This document shows, piece after piece, positions 40,947 to 50,521 of a stretch of DNA of 64,000 nt. This DNA comes from Paenibacillus wulumuqiensis (lineage in GTDB: Bacteria; Bacillota; Bacilli; Paenibacillales; Paenibacillaceae). The notes under the pieces are model-generated. The model searched no databases, was not told the origin of the DNA, and saw only the letters and a program-made list of their open reading frames with translations. The stretch is from positions 317,150 through 381,149 of the forward strand of contig NZ_KQ040794.1 in assembly GCF_000971965.1 (NCBI RefSeq), written 5' to 3'. The translations under genes and the position numbers were made by a program. The number at the start of each line of letters is the position of its first letter. Within the stretch, counting starts at the first letter, position 1.

Positions 40947-42422
40947 ATGGCCCATGTAAAATCGATCCAGCCCGCCGCGTTCGCCCGACCGGGCTGGATC
41001 GTTTCTTCTTTGATCGCCGCAAACTTCCTGGCTCAATTGATGCAAACCATGCTGAATACGGCGCTGCCTCGCATGATGAGCGATCTGGGCATTCTGGAAA
41101 ACCAGGCGCAGTGGCTGGTTACCCTGTATCTGCTGACCAGCGGAATCGTCGTGCCGGCCGCCGGGTATCTGCTCGGGCGCTTCTCGACGCGGGCTTTGTT
41201 CTTCGCTTCCGCAGGCGCTTTCCTGGCCGGACTGCTGATCGCCGCCGTCTCTTCCGGCTACTTTCTCCTGCTGATCGGACGCTTGGTGCAGGGCATCGGA
41301 GCGGGCCTGCTCATGCCGCTGTTCCAGACGACGATTCTCCGCGTATTCCCCAGAGAAAAGATCGGGGCGGCGATGGGCACGGTCGGGATCGTGATGGGCC
41401 TCGCTCCCGCGCTCGGTCCCGTCTTGTCAGGAATCGTAGTGGAAGATCACTCGTGGAGAATGCTGTTTTATGCGATGCTGCCCGTTGCCGTGCTGAATCT
41501 TGCGCTGTCTTTTGTCAGTTTGAAAAATGTGGGTGAACGAAGTCCGGCGAAGCTGGATCTGCGTTCCCTGCTTTATTCGTCGGCAGGATTCTCCGGTGTG
41601 CTGTACGGGTTAAACTCGGTTGGACGGCAGGGAAATACGCTTTCCGCCTGGGCCGTGCTGCTGGTCGGAATCGTGTTGGTCGCCCTGTTCGTCATGCGCC
41701 AGTTGAGACTGCCCGAGCCTTTTCTGAATATGCGGCTGTTCCGGAATCGGATATTCACGCAGACGACGCTCATCAGCATCGCTTTATTTTTCTCCATGAT
41801 CGGCGTCGAAATCTTTCTGCCGCTGTATGCGCAGAACGTTCGCGGAATGACGCCGAGGGAATCCGGGCTGACCTTGCTTCCTGGAGCGCTGCTGATGGGC
41901 ATTTCCGGCTTCATCTCGGGGCGGCTGTACGATCGCTTCGGCGCAGCCCGGCTGGTCCGCTTCGCGCTGCTCAGCATGACGGCCGCTCTGCTGCTGTTCG
42001 CGCTGCTGATCGGACCCGCCACTCCGATTCTCCTGCTCGTTTTGTTGTTTGCTGTTTTTATGGTCAGCGTCGGTTTTATCATGTCGCCGGTTACGGCCTA
42101 TGCGATGGCAAATATCCCGCCCAGTCTAATCAAGCATGCTTCGCCCATGATGATTATGGTCCGCGCCTTCAGCGGCGCGCTGAGCGGAGTCGTGCTGGCC
42201 GCCGTGCTCACTCCGTTCGCTGCGCACAGTTCGCTGCCTTTCCCGGCGAATACGCTGCCGGGTATTCGCGCCGTATTCTGGATTCTTACGATCGTGACCG
42301 GAGCGGGAGCCGCTTATTCCTTCTTTATGAGCTCGTCCAGAACCTCTGTAGAAGAAACGTCCAGAGACCGGGCGCTGCTCTCCAATCTTCAGGAAGAGGA
42401 GGCCGAGCGGAGGATCGACTGA
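40947..42422 (+). CDS. MFS multidrug exporter, DHA2 (EmrB/QacA) type
   Basis: 491 residues from ATG 40947 (AGGAGGAG 11 bases upstream). About 14 hydrophobic segments. NTALPRMMSDLGILENQAQW and VTLYLLTSGIVVPAAGYLLG are the DHA2 motifs at the first helices. GRLVQGIGAGLLMPLFQTTI, GTVGIVMGLAPALGPVLSG is motif C. It exports drugs or metabolites by proton antiport. In one operon with the epimerase-like gene; a terminator follows. Confidence 0.88.
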   Translation: MAHVKSIQPAAFARPGWIVSSLIAANFLAQLMQTMLNTALPRMMSDLGILENQAQWLVTLYLLTSGIVVPAAGYLLGRFSTRALFFASAGAFLAGLLIAAVSSGYFLLLIGRLVQGIGAGLLMPLFQTTILRVFPREKIGAAMGTVGIVMGLAPALGPVLSGIVVEDHSWRMLFYAMLPVAVLNLALSFVSLKNVGERSPAKLDLRSLLYSSAGFSGVLYGLNSVGRQGNTLSAWAVLLVGIVLVALFVMRQLRLPEPFLNMRLFRNRIFTQTTLISIALFFSMIGVEIFLPLYAQNVRGMTPRESGLTLLPGALLMGISGFISGRLYDRFGAARLVRFALLSMTAALLLFALLIGPATPILLLVLLFAVFMVSVGFIMSPVTAYAMANIPPSLIKHASPMMIMVRAFSGALSGVVLAAVLTPFAAHSSLPFPANTLPGIRAVFWILTIVTGAGAAYSFFMSSSRTSVEETSRDRALLSNLQEEEAERRID

Positions 42423-42447
42423 GTTTCGGATATCCAACAGCTCGTTA

Positions 42448-42480
42448 TAAAAAAAGCCCGCATTGGATGCGGGCTTTCCT
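42448..42480. terminator. Terminator
   Basis: AAAGCCCGCAT-tgg-ATGCGGGCTTT flanked by A-run and TTTCCT; serves the exporter and possibly the convergent sulfurtransferase. Confidence 0.85.
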
Positions 42481-42493
42481 GCTTTAAGCAACT

Positions 42494-43441
42494 TTAAACC
42501 TCTTCTCCTGTCGCAATCGGATTATCTTCATACGAGATCCAGTCACTCCAGCTGCCCGGATACAGCTTCACATTTTCGAATCCAAGCTGCTTCAGGGCAA
42601 ATACATTCGGACAAGCCGACACACCGGAGCCGCAATACACAATGATCTCTGCGTTTTTATCCAGTCCGGCAAATTGTTCTTCCAATTGCTCCGCAGATTT
42701 TAGACTGCCGGCTTCGGTCAGTACATCCTGCCAGAAAAAATTGGTTGCGCCGGGGATATGACCGGCTTTTTTGTCCAGAGGTTCTTCCAGTCCCAGATAG
42801 CGGTTATGAGCACGTGAGTCGATAAGTACTATTGACGTGTTGAGATGTATATTGGAGTCTGCTTCGTTGCTGCTGACGGTATGGTCAGCAGTCGTATCAT
42901 TAACATTGCCCGCTTGCTCGGCATCGGTACTGCCCGATCCGGACAGTCGTTCTGACACCTGGCGCACATAATCGACATCCACCACGATATCTTTCTGTGG
43001 ACGCGCTTCAAATGTCTTCGGCACAACTACCGGCTGCTCATCAGTTACCGGATAGCCGGCCTGCTTCCAGACGCTGAAATCCTGCTCCAGTATGTACACC
43101 TGATTGTGCCCCAGATAAGTCAGCATCCACCACAGCCGGGCAGCGTTCATACCGTTGTTATCATCATAGATAACGATCCGGTCATCCTGACTTAGTCCGG
43201 CACGACCGAAGATGCGGGCCATCTGTTCCGGCTCGGGCAGCGGATGGCGACCACCATGAGTACTGACCGGGGAGGAGAGATCTTCCTCCAGATCGAGATA
43301 GATGGCACGGGGGATATGGGCTTCATTGTAGTTTTGCCGTCCAGCCAGCGGGTCATTCAGCCAGAAACGGCAGTCGGCGATAACGAGGTCCGGTTCGAAC
43401 ATCCGGGCGAGCAGCCATTTGATGGATACGGTATTTTGCAT
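42494..43441 (-). CDS. Sulfurtransferase (two rhodanese domains, 3-mercaptopyruvate/thiosulfate type)
   Basis: 315 residues. First domain: VIADCRFWLNDPLAGRQNYN, HIPRAIYLDLEEDLSSPVST. Second domain: VLIDSRAHNRYLGLEEPLDK, AGHIPGATNFFW and the active-site loop C-G-S-G-V-S-A-C, ending [20 protein letters not shown] linker of about 35 residues rich in Ser/Asp/Asn separates the domains, longer than usual. It transfers sulfane sulfur to cyanide or thiols. A relic of its C-terminus lies at 39385. Confidence 0.88.
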   Translation of the reverse strand: MQNTVSIKWLLARMFEPDLVIADCRFWLNDPLAGRQNYNEAHIPRAIYLDLEEDLSSPVSTHGGRHPLPEPEQMARIFGRAGLSQDDRIVIYDDNNGMNAARLWWMLTYLGHNQVYILEQDFSVWKQAGYPVTDEQPVVVPKTFEARPQKDIVVDVDYVRQVSERLSGSGSTDAEQAGNVNDTTADHTVSSNEADSNIHLNTSIVLIDSRAHNRYLGLEEPLDKKAGHIPGATNFFWQDVLTEAGSLKSAEQLEEQFAGLDKNAEIIVYCGSGVSACPNVFALKQLGFENVKLYPGSWSDWISYEDNPIATGEEV

Positions 43442-43817
43442 ATGTTGTGCTCCTTTCGTCTATGAAAATGGAATAAATATGATTTGTGCTGCATTGGAAT
43501 GTCTGTAGATATAAGTATGCTTTCTATTTTACACTGTATCGGCGGCGGCATCTATTCTGGATGTGGTACAGGAGATGTTGCGTTGGAGCGTTCATTTTCA
43601 TCAGTATATGACGTACAGCAGCAAGCTCCGGATATAAAATAAAAAAGCCCGCACACAGCGGGCTTTTCGGTAATATAGTATTCTTGCTGGCAATAAGGTA
43701 CTGGTATATAACTTTTACAAATGATTCTGTAAAACCAGCCGTTTATGATCTGCTAAAAAGTAATTCCTTTTAAAGAAGCATTATCGGTATAATCGCATAC
43801 AAGATGTGTGCTGATGA
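43442..43817. other. Intergenic region
   Basis: Promoter space of the sulfurtransferase gene and a terminator at 43641. No gene supported. Confidence 0.5.
43641..43669. terminator. Terminator
   Basis: AAAAAAGCCCGC-acaca-GCGGGCTTTT; seven-base stem with A- and T-runs on the two sides. Confidence 0.82.
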
Positions 43818-44609
43818 TTAGACCTGCTCTTCCCACAGCTTGGCCTGATATTCCTTGACCTGCTGTTCGGATGCTTCCGGATAGACGTTGCGGAAAGGAT
43901 GATGCTTGGCATCGATGATCTCGACCATTTTGTCGATCATATCCTGCGGATCGAACTGCTGGGCGAGCATTTTCTCGCCTTTCATTATATCGGAGCGCTT
44001 GGTGAAATTGGTCTTCTCGTCGTACCATTTTTCCTTCTCGGCGAACATCATATCGTTGAAGCCGGTTTTGAAAGGACCCGGGTTGATCGTAGCGACCTGG
44101 ACACCGAACTCGGCCAGTTCGTCCTTGAGCGCCTGCGCAATTGCTTCAACAGCATGCTTGGATGCGCAGTATGGTCCGAGATACGGCGTTACACTCAGTC
44201 CGGCAATGGAGCTGATAAAGATGATTTTACCTTTCTTCTTGGCAACAAACTGGCGCGCGGCAATCTGTACCAACTCCAGGGAGCTAAATACATTGGTATC
44301 GAAAATCTGGCGCAGGTTCTCGACCGGCAGTTCAGCCAGCGGGCCACCCTGACCGATCGCTGCATTGGAGACAAATACGTCGATATCGTATTTCTCCAGC
44401 TGGGCACGATCCAGCGGATTATTTACATCCAGTTTGAATACTTCAATATTGAGTCCTTGTTCCTTGGCATAGTCCTGCAGAGGAGGAACCTGGGAGATTG
44501 TTTCGACGGTAGCGATCACTTTATGTCCTTTTTGGGCGAGTCCAATCGCAGCTCCTTTACCGAGCCCGCTGCCTGCACCTGTGATGAAAATGGTTTTTTT
44601 ACCTAGCAT
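43818..44609 (-). CDS. Short-chain dehydrogenase/reductase
   Basis: 263 residues from the ATG at 44609 (AAGGAGGA 9 bases upstream on the minus strand). TGAGSGLGKG loop, VFVSNAAIGQGG (NNAG-like), ISSIAGLSVTPYLGPYCASK with the active Ser, Tyr and Lys, and INPGPFKTGFND. A classical SDR of unknown substrate; single gene. Confidence 0.87.
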   Translation of the reverse strand: MLGKKTIFITGAGSGLGKGAAIGLAQKGHKVIATVETISQVPPLQDYAKEQGLNIEVFKLDVNNPLDRAQLEKYDIDVFVSNAAIGQGGPLAELPVENLRQIFDTNVFSSLELVQIAARQFVAKKKGKIIFISSIAGLSVTPYLGPYCASKHAVEAIAQALKDELAEFGVQVATINPGPFKTGFNDMMFAEKEKWYDEKTNFTKRSDIMKGEKMLAQQFDPQDMIDKMVEIIDAKHHPFRNVYPEASEQQVKEYQAKLWEEQV

Positions 44610-44929
44610 ATGATTGTCCTCCTTGAATTGAAAATGATTTGGAAAATTATTTCGCACATGTCACTAATACTGCATTTACCCGTACTCATCGGCAGTTAAC
44701 CAGAAGGCAATCCCGACACGAGGCATAACAGGATCACATCGCTGGGATTCAAAAGGGCTGTTAACCAGTGCAGCGACTCCTGATTGATTATGGCAAAATG
44801 CAGCGGAAGACCCAGCAAAGCAGCGGCTTGGAAGGCAATATCTTCCGCAGCCTGAGCGGATCTGGTATAGTTACTTCGAGATATAGAAGAATACACAGAA
44901 GAACACATAGAAGAAGGGACATCCAAGAT

Positions 44930-45586
44930 ATGAACAACGATTTTTTTATAGCCCAGCCGATGTGGATGTATGGACTGACAGCAGTAATAGTCATTCTGCT
45001 GCTCGTGCTGATTATTCGTGGACTCCGGCGCCGCAGTGCACGTATTCGGCGGGAGCAGCTGGACCCGCGGCGAATTACGATTGGAGATATCGACCAGATG
45101 GAGGGGGCGGAGTTTGAGAGGTATTTATACCGTCTGTTCCATGAACTGGGTTACGTAGATACCTTCAAGACCAAGGACAGCAGCGATTTTGGCGCGGATC
45201 TGGTCTTTACCGACCGTCATGGTGTGCGCAATGTACTGCAGGCCAAGCGATATCAGGAGAATAATGCGATCAGTCTTGATGCGGTTCAGGAAGTGTATGG
45301 TTCCATGCGCTACTACCAGGCAGGACGCTCGATTGTGCTGACGTCCGCCAGACGTTTTACCGCTGCCTGTGAGACACTGGCCGGGGTGAATGGCGTCAAG
45401 CTGCTCAATCGTGAAGATCTGATCCAACTGATGGATGATTTCAAGTCAGGACATTATGAAGACGCGATGGACTGTATCGAGGCGGAAGCGTATACTGTAT
45501 TGTCTCCGTGGGCAGAGTACCTGGATAAGCCTATGCGTTCTATCGGCAAGGACCGCAAGGCAGAGAAATGGCTGCGTAACCGCTAG
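44930..45586 (+). CDS. Membrane-anchored Mrr-like restriction endonuclease-fold protein
   Basis: 218 residues from ATG 44930; the frame is open 160 bases further but without ribosome site. One transmembrane helix at about 10-32 (MYGLTAVIVILLLVLIIRGL), a basic linker, then MEGAEFERYLYRLFHELGYV, SSDFGADLVFTDRHGVRNVL and QAKRY, giving the D ... Q-A-K core of the Mrr/PD-(D/E)XK family. Then YGSMRYYQAGRSIVLTSARR. Such proteins cleave modified DNA or act in repair; the membrane anchor is frequent in Bacillota. Substrate not known. Confidence 0.8.
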   Translation: MNNDFFIAQPMWMYGLTAVIVILLLVLIIRGLRRRSARIRREQLDPRRITIGDIDQMEGAEFERYLYRLFHELGYVDTFKTKDSSDFGADLVFTDRHGVRNVLQAKRYQENNAISLDAVQEVYGSMRYYQAGRSIVLTSARRFTAACETLAGVNGVKLLNREDLIQLMDDFKSGHYEDAMDCIEAEAYTVLSPWAEYLDKPMRSIGKDRKAEKWLRNR

Positions 45587-45727
45587 GACGGGGACGCGGC
45601 TTTTGAGGCGGCTTCTGATTTACAAGAAACAGAGAATAGAGAACGTTCAGCCGGGAGTTTTATCTGCCCGGTTATTTTCTGCGTTAAAAAGTAAGTGATC
45701 TACATTGACAAAGCGAATATACACCCT

Positions 45728-45772
45728 CATAATCCATAATGATAATGATAATGATTATCATTATGGATTATG
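45728..45772. promoter_or_regulatory. Perfect 19-bp palindrome containing Fur-box sequence
   Basis: Arms CATAATCCATAATGATAAT (45728-45746) and its exact complement (45754-45772) around GATAATG. Overlapping GATAATGAT/ATTATC units fit the Fur consensus GATAATGATAATCATTATC. TTGACA stands 20 bases upstream (45706-45711). It would repress the permease operon under iron sufficiency. Confidence 0.8.
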
Positions 45773-45800
45773 AGATATACATACACAGGGGGATGGAATC

Positions 45801-45938
45801 GTGATGCCACAAACAATACATACAGCAATAGAGGGAATGGCAATGAATCGTCTGCTGGCTGACTATGACCGGGTTAACCATACTGGTAGAGCTTCGCGTA
45901 GACCTGCGGACAAGGCTGCCGGGGTGGCTGCACGATGA
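45801..45938 (+). CDS. Small protein, 45 residues, coupled to the permease
   Basis: GTG 45801 (or ATG 45804) 8 bases after GGGGGA. It ends in the ATGA overlap with the permease start (45935-45938), a classic sign of coupling. Sequence MMPQTIHTAIEGMAMNRLLA onward, basic; no family. It may be a leader frame or the relic of a preceding operon gene. Confidence 0.45.
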   Translation: MMPQTIHTAIEGMAMNRLLADYDRVNHTGRASRRPADKAAGVAAR

Positions 45939-47986
45939 GTTCGGTTCCATTAACAGGCTCCATGTACCCGTGGCGCGTCGTCAGCATCTATGGCGGCGGA
46001 TTGGCCGCTCTTGTAGTGCTTTTCTTCGTGAGCCTGTGTTATGGGGAAGCGGCGATTCCGCTGCATACGGTAATGGAAGCATTGACAGGACGACAGGATT
46101 CGCTGAACCATAATATGATCTGGGATCTGCGCATGCCGCGTACGATGATCGGTATTCTGGCCGGGGGCGCACTGGCAGTGGCCGGCGCACTGCTGCAGAC
46201 GATCACCCGCAATCCGCTGGCGGCATCGGATACGCTCGGGATTAATGCAGGTGCTTATTTTGTCGTTGTACTGGGAACCGTATTATTTCCGGATCTGCTC
46301 CGTACGTCGCCTTTTCTGTTCGCGGCGCTTGGCGGGCTGATGGCGGCAGCGGCAGCTTATCTGATGGGCGGAGGGCGATCTTCCAGTCCGGTCCGGCTCG
46401 CGCTGTCGGGAATGATTATCTCGATGGTGCTCGGCTCATTTACAAGTGCGCTGCATATTTTCTTTGCCCTGGAGACGCAGGGGCTGTTCCTGTGGGGATC
46501 GGGTACACTCGTACAAAATGACTGGAGCGGGGTACAGTATGCCTGGCCGTGGGTCGTAGGTATCGCGATCGCGGCACTGCTGCTGTCCAGACAGTGGGAT
46601 GTACTGGATCTGGATGAATCGACAGCTTCCTCTCTCGGACAAAAGGTAGGCGTAGCGCGTGCCGGCGGTCTGCTGGTCGCTGTGCTGCTGGCTGCGATTA
46701 TCGTTAGTGTGGTGGGACCGATCGGCTTTGTCGGCCTGGTCGCGCCGCATCTCGTTCGTCTGAGTGGTATACGTGCTCATCGCTGGCTGCTGCCGGGTGT
46801 ATTCATCTGGGGAGCAGCGCTGCTGATCGGCGCCGATGTACTCGCCAAGATGGTCCATAACTCCAGCATGGAACTGCCAACAGGTGCAGTAATGGCATTA
46901 ATCGGCGCACCATGGCTGATCTGGCTTGTACTGGTGAAAATGAAGGCAGCCAATGGCGCCGGCGGCTCTGCTTCGATGAGTACAGGAGCATCTGCCCAGC
47001 GCTGGCCGTTTGGCCGACTGGCGGTTATTTTTACGGTGCTGGCAGTTGTATTGACCGTAGGCAGCACGATGTTTGGCGGCCTGCGTATTCCGCTGGGCGA
47101 TCTACTGCCTTCGCTGTTCAGTTCGGATGGACTGTATTCGGCGCTGCTGCAGTTCCGTATCCCGCGTACGCTGGTGGCAGCGGGTGCAGGTGCGGCGCTG
47201 GCGATTAGCGGCGTGCTGATCCAGATAGCAGTGCGCAATCCGCTCGCGGATGCTTCGATCGTCGGGGTGTCCTCGGGAGCGGGACTGGGCGCGATGATAA
47301 TTATGATTTTGTGGCCTGCGCTGCCTGCATTTATGGTGCCAATTGCTGCGATTGCAGGTGCAGGGGCTGCAGCGTCGATCATTTTCTTCCTTTCCTGGAA
47401 TAAAGGGTTAAATCCGTCTGCGGTCGTACTGCTCGGTATCGCGATCTCTGCGATTGCCGGTGCGGGCATCCAGATTCTGATCGTCCAGGGCGCCCTGTGG
47501 GGTGGGTCCAGCTACATCTGGCTGACCGGCAGCACCTATGCCCGTACATGGGATCATGTGAAGATGATCGGTATCTTCCTCGTGCTGCTTGTACCGGTCG
47601 CCTGGTGGATGGCCCGGCGCTTCGAACTGCTCGTATTTGACGATCAGAGTGCCTCGGGACTCGGACTGTCTGTACGCAGAACACGCCTGCTGGCGATGGC
47701 GGTCGGTGTACTGCTGGCAGCAGGCGCGGTAGCCTGTGTCGGTACGGTAGGGTTTATCGGTCTGATCGCGCCGCATATGGTGCGTCTGCTGACCGGTCAT
47801 CACATGCGGCGTTCACTGTTTCTGTCTGCACTGACCGGCGCGGTCATGCTTGTGCTGGCCGATACGGTGGGACGTACGGTGATCGCACCGACAGAGATTC
47901 CTTCCGGTCTGTTGATCGCTCTGATCGGCGCTCCGTACTTCCTCTATCTGATGTATCGTTCCAATTGGCATCGTCCGACGAGCTAA
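45935..47986 (+). CDS. Fused FecCD-type iron-siderophore ABC permease (FhuB-like)
   Basis: 683 residues: two permease halves in one chain, each with about 10 helices. Each half carries the FecCD signature: RMPRTMIGILAGGALAVAGA and GPIGFVGLVAPHLVRLSGIR in the first, RIPRTLVAAGAGAALAISGV and GTVGFIGLIAPHMVRLLTGH in the second. A linker at about 337-350 is glycine/serine-rich. It moves a siderophore or heme through the membrane with a separate ATPase and binding protein, neither of which is in this window. Controlled by the palindrome at 45728. Confidence 0.88.
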   Translation: MSSVPLTGSMYPWRVVSIYGGGLAALVVLFFVSLCYGEAAIPLHTVMEALTGRQDSLNHNMIWDLRMPRTMIGILAGGALAVAGALLQTITRNPLAASDTLGINAGAYFVVVLGTVLFPDLLRTSPFLFAALGGLMAAAAAYLMGGGRSSSPVRLALSGMIISMVLGSFTSALHIFFALETQGLFLWGSGTLVQNDWSGVQYAWPWVVGIAIAALLLSRQWDVLDLDESTASSLGQKVGVARAGGLLVAVLLAAIIVSVVGPIGFVGLVAPHLVRLSGIRAHRWLLPGVFIWGAALLIGADVLAKMVHNSSMELPTGAVMALIGAPWLIWLVLVKMKAANGAGGSASMSTGASAQRWPFGRLAVIFTVLAVVLTVGSTMFGGLRIPLGDLLPSLFSSDGLYSALLQFRIPRTLVAAGAGAALAISGVLIQIAVRNPLADASIVGVSSGAGLGAMIIMILWPALPAFMVPIAAIAGAGAAASIIFFLSWNKGLNPSAVVLLGIAISAIAGAGIQILIVQGALWGGSSYIWLTGSTYARTWDHVKMIGIFLVLLVPVAWWMARRFELLVFDDQSASGLGLSVRRTRLLAMAVGVLLAAGAVACVGTVGFIGLIAPHMVRLLTGHHMRRSLFLSALTGAVMLVLADTVGRTVIAPTEIPSGLLIALIGAPYFLYLMYRSNWHRPTS

Positions 47987-48079
47987 TCCTGTACCATCAG
48001 GCAGCAAAGAAGGGTAGACGAAGTGTGATTTGGAAAATGGTTAAATGATCCGGGTTGCTATGTAACCCAGACTTGCAGC

Positions 48080-48128
48080 CCAAAGAGCTGTCCCTGTTCA
48101 TCGTGAAGATGAGGGACAGCTCTTTTTG
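48080..48128 (+). terminator. Strong terminator of the permease operon
   Basis: AAAGAGCTGTCCCT ... AGGGACAGCTCTTTTT, 14-bp stem with T5. Confidence 0.9.
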
Positions 48129-48239
48129 GTTATGACGTATGAGTTTGTCGATAGTCATCCCCTGTACACTTAAAGGGTTAGAGGGGAGGTTTATTTAGCT
48201 GTATAGGTGCTTGTTGGGCCTGTTTGTTCATTGGAGCGA

Positions 48240-49226
48240 TCAGTGATTTTTACCGGACACGGGTGTCAGCTTCTCCTGCTGCTGTTCGGCATTCTCTCCC
48301 TCGGGTGCCATAATGTCCGGCGGAACGAGCGCTTCGGTCTTGTCCTTGCCAAACTGGATAAATACCCAGACACCCAGCAGGATCAGTGTACCTGCTCCAA
48401 GCTGCATACCGGTCAGCGCTTCGCCGAGCAGCCAGAACGCCAGCAGGGAAGAGAAGACTGGCTCTCCGAGCACAGCCATCGAGACGGCACCGGCATTCAT
48501 ATATTTGAGCAGCCAGTTGAACAGATAATGTCCAAACAGCGTCGGAACGAGAGCCAACAGCCAGAACACACCCCAGTCTCTCGCTTCATAGCCGGTAAAT
48601 GGAATATGGTTGACCAGATTATACACGGCAAGCACACTGGCAGCCATAAAGAACACCCAGAAGTTATAGATCAAGGCTTCCATATGAGAGCGGATATGCT
48701 TGCTGATCAGCATATGTATGGCTACCGCTATTGTACCGAAAAAGGACAGCATATCTCCCTGCAGCGCCGTACCGGATACTTTGAAATCGCCCAGTCCAAT
48801 CGCGATAGAGCCAATAACTGCCATCGCCATACCGATAATCATATACCGGTTGGTACGTGTCTTGAACAGAAAGTACGAACCGATTACGACCATAATCGGC
48901 TCCAGGGTGAGAATAACGGTAGAGCTGGCTACCGTCGTCAGCCGCAGTGATCCCATCCATAGCAGGAAATGCAGCGCCAACATCAGTCCGGAAATAAACA
49001 GCATCAGCCACACTCTGGGCGGGATACGGAACAGCTCGCGATAATAACGAATCGCCAGCGGCAGCAGCAGCAGATCGGTAAAGTACAGCCGATACATGGC
49101 GATCACCGATACATTTGCGTCCGACCAGCGGATGAAGATGGATGAAAACGAAATAGCGATAATACCGATCACGTACAGCACTTCCAGTGGAATCCAGTGC
49201 TCACGGGTCTTGATGGATTGATTCAT
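48240..49226 (-). CDS. EamA-family (DMT) transporter
   Basis: 328 residues with 10 hydrophobic helices in two EamA halves. IGIIAISFSSIFIRWSDANV at the start, SLRLTTVASSTVILTLEPIM, and GEPVFSSLLAFWLLGEALTG in the second half are typical. The C-terminus is a charged tail. It exports a metabolite or amino acid, unspecified. It lies 34 bases downstream of the response regulator in the same direction, so both are probably one transcript. Confidence 0.87.
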   Translation of the reverse strand: MNQSIKTREHWIPLEVLYVIGIIAISFSSIFIRWSDANVSVIAMYRLYFTDLLLLPLAIRYYRELFRIPPRVWLMLFISGLMLALHFLLWMGSLRLTTVASSTVILTLEPIMVVIGSYFLFKTRTNRYMIIGMAMAVIGSIAIGLGDFKVSGTALQGDMLSFFGTIAVAIHMLISKHIRSHMEALIYNFWVFFMAASVLAVYNLVNHIPFTGYEARDWGVFWLLALVPTLFGHYLFNWLLKYMNAGAVSMAVLGEPVFSSLLAFWLLGEALTGMQLGAGTLILLGVWVFIQFGKDKTEALVPPDIMAPEGENAEQQQEKLTPVSGKNH

Positions 49227-49260
49227 GTCTGCTCTCCTATGCTGCCAGTTCAGCCTGATT

Positions 49261-49962
49261 TTACATTACATATTTGTAACCGGTACCCCATACGGTTAGG
49301 ATATGCTCGGGGTTTTTGGGGTCCCGTTCGATTTTTTTGCGCAGATTGGAAATGTGAACATCGATCGTACGCTCCAGATAGGCGCGGTCGCCCCCCTTGA
49401 TCCGGTCCATCAGTTCGTTACGCGTGAATACTTTGCCGGGAAAATGATACAGCTCCCGCATAATCGCAAATTCGATCTGGGTGACTTCCACTTCCTGACC
49501 TTCGACAAACAGGCTGTGCCGATAATCATTAACCGAGATTCTCGACTGTACCTGGGCGGCTACAGGAGAAGTTGTATTATAGCCATTGAGCCGCTGGGGA
49601 CCACTGCGGCGCAGCAGCGCCTTGATCCGGGCATCCAGCTCCTTGAGGCTGAACGGCTTGCAGAGAAAGTCATCTGCGCCGTTATCCAGTGCCTTGAGAC
49701 GCTCGTTCAGCATCGTATTAGCTGAGATCATTAGTACCGGCACGGTGGATTGCCGGCGGATCTGCTGTACCAGCTCACTGCCGCTCAGATCGGGCAGCAT
49801 CAGATCAGTCACAATGATATCGGGCTGATAGTCATTAAGTTTGCCAATTGCTTCTTTGGCGTCATGAATCAGCTCTGTATGGTAACCTTCTTCCTGCAGG
49901 AAAAATGCGATCATATCAGCGAGACTTTTTTCATCTTCAATAAGCAAAACTTTGATGGGCAT
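49261..49962 (-). CDS. OmpR-family response regulator
   Basis: 233 residues from ATG 49962 (AGGAGAG upstream). Receiver domain with acidic pocket ED (residues 9-10), phospho-acceptor D53 in VTDLMLPD, and K in CKPFSL. The winged-helix DNA-binding domain: VTQIEFAIMRELYHFPGKVF, RAYLERTIDVHISNLRKKIE, VWGTGYKYV. Divergent from the large histidine kinase at 50522, its likely partner. Confidence 0.9.
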   Translation of the reverse strand: MPIKVLLIEDEKSLADMIAFFLQEEGYHTELIHDAKEAIGKLNDYQPDIIVTDLMLPDLSGSELVQQIRRQSTVPVLMISANTMLNERLKALDNGADDFLCKPFSLKELDARIKALLRRSGPQRLNGYNTTSPVAAQVQSRISVNDYRHSLFVEGQEVEVTQIEFAIMRELYHFPGKVFTRNELMDRIKGGDRAYLERTIDVHISNLRKKIERDPKNPEHILTVWGTGYKYVM

Positions 49963-50521
49963 GCCAGTCACTCTCCTGTGTAAAAATTATAAGCTTGATG
50001 AGTATGCATGACGATCAAGCCCATTAGCTGTTTTAAGTGAACTATTTTTTGCAAACATACGAATAAACCGTTGTAAAAGTTCAATCGTTAAGGGGAATCG
50101 GTTCGCAGCCTGCTGTAATGGCTGTGCAGGATCATGATGGATAGGTATAAATTTGGCTGATCCCATGGTAATTCTGTTCAATATGTAAGATAGTAAGGTT
50201 ACTGGAAGTATAGTTTTATACATCTGAACACAATATGAATTATTTTCCAAACCGTCTCTTGACGTTATAATAAAACAAGCTGACAGCAATATACTTTACA
50301 TACAGATTTCGCTAACAAACCTTCTGACAAATACGGATATATTGTACCATTGTTAGCGGATATGGTGGATAAGGAATATTTTATGTTGATCAATGTGACA
50401 GACAGACCATGTCGTATCGGAACATCTGGATCAGGTATACATGCACTCAGGCGTAGTATGACGATTTGTCAGACGGTCTTACGGGTGACGCTGCTGTCCG
50501 TGTGAGAAAGGACCGTTCGTT
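49963..50521. promoter_or_regulatory. Divergent control region of the two-component genes
   Basis: Contains a 9-bp inverted repeat CGCTAACAA (50310-50318) and TTGTTAGCG (50350-50358) with a 31-base gap, and AT-rich promoter-like stretches on both sides. A possible operator for the response regulator. No gene supported in it. Confidence 0.4.

Noticed and set aside
46436-47803. Several long antisense frames opposite the FecCD permease
   Set aside because: They arise from the GC-rich codon pattern of the permease; composition is Arg/Ser-rich with no family.
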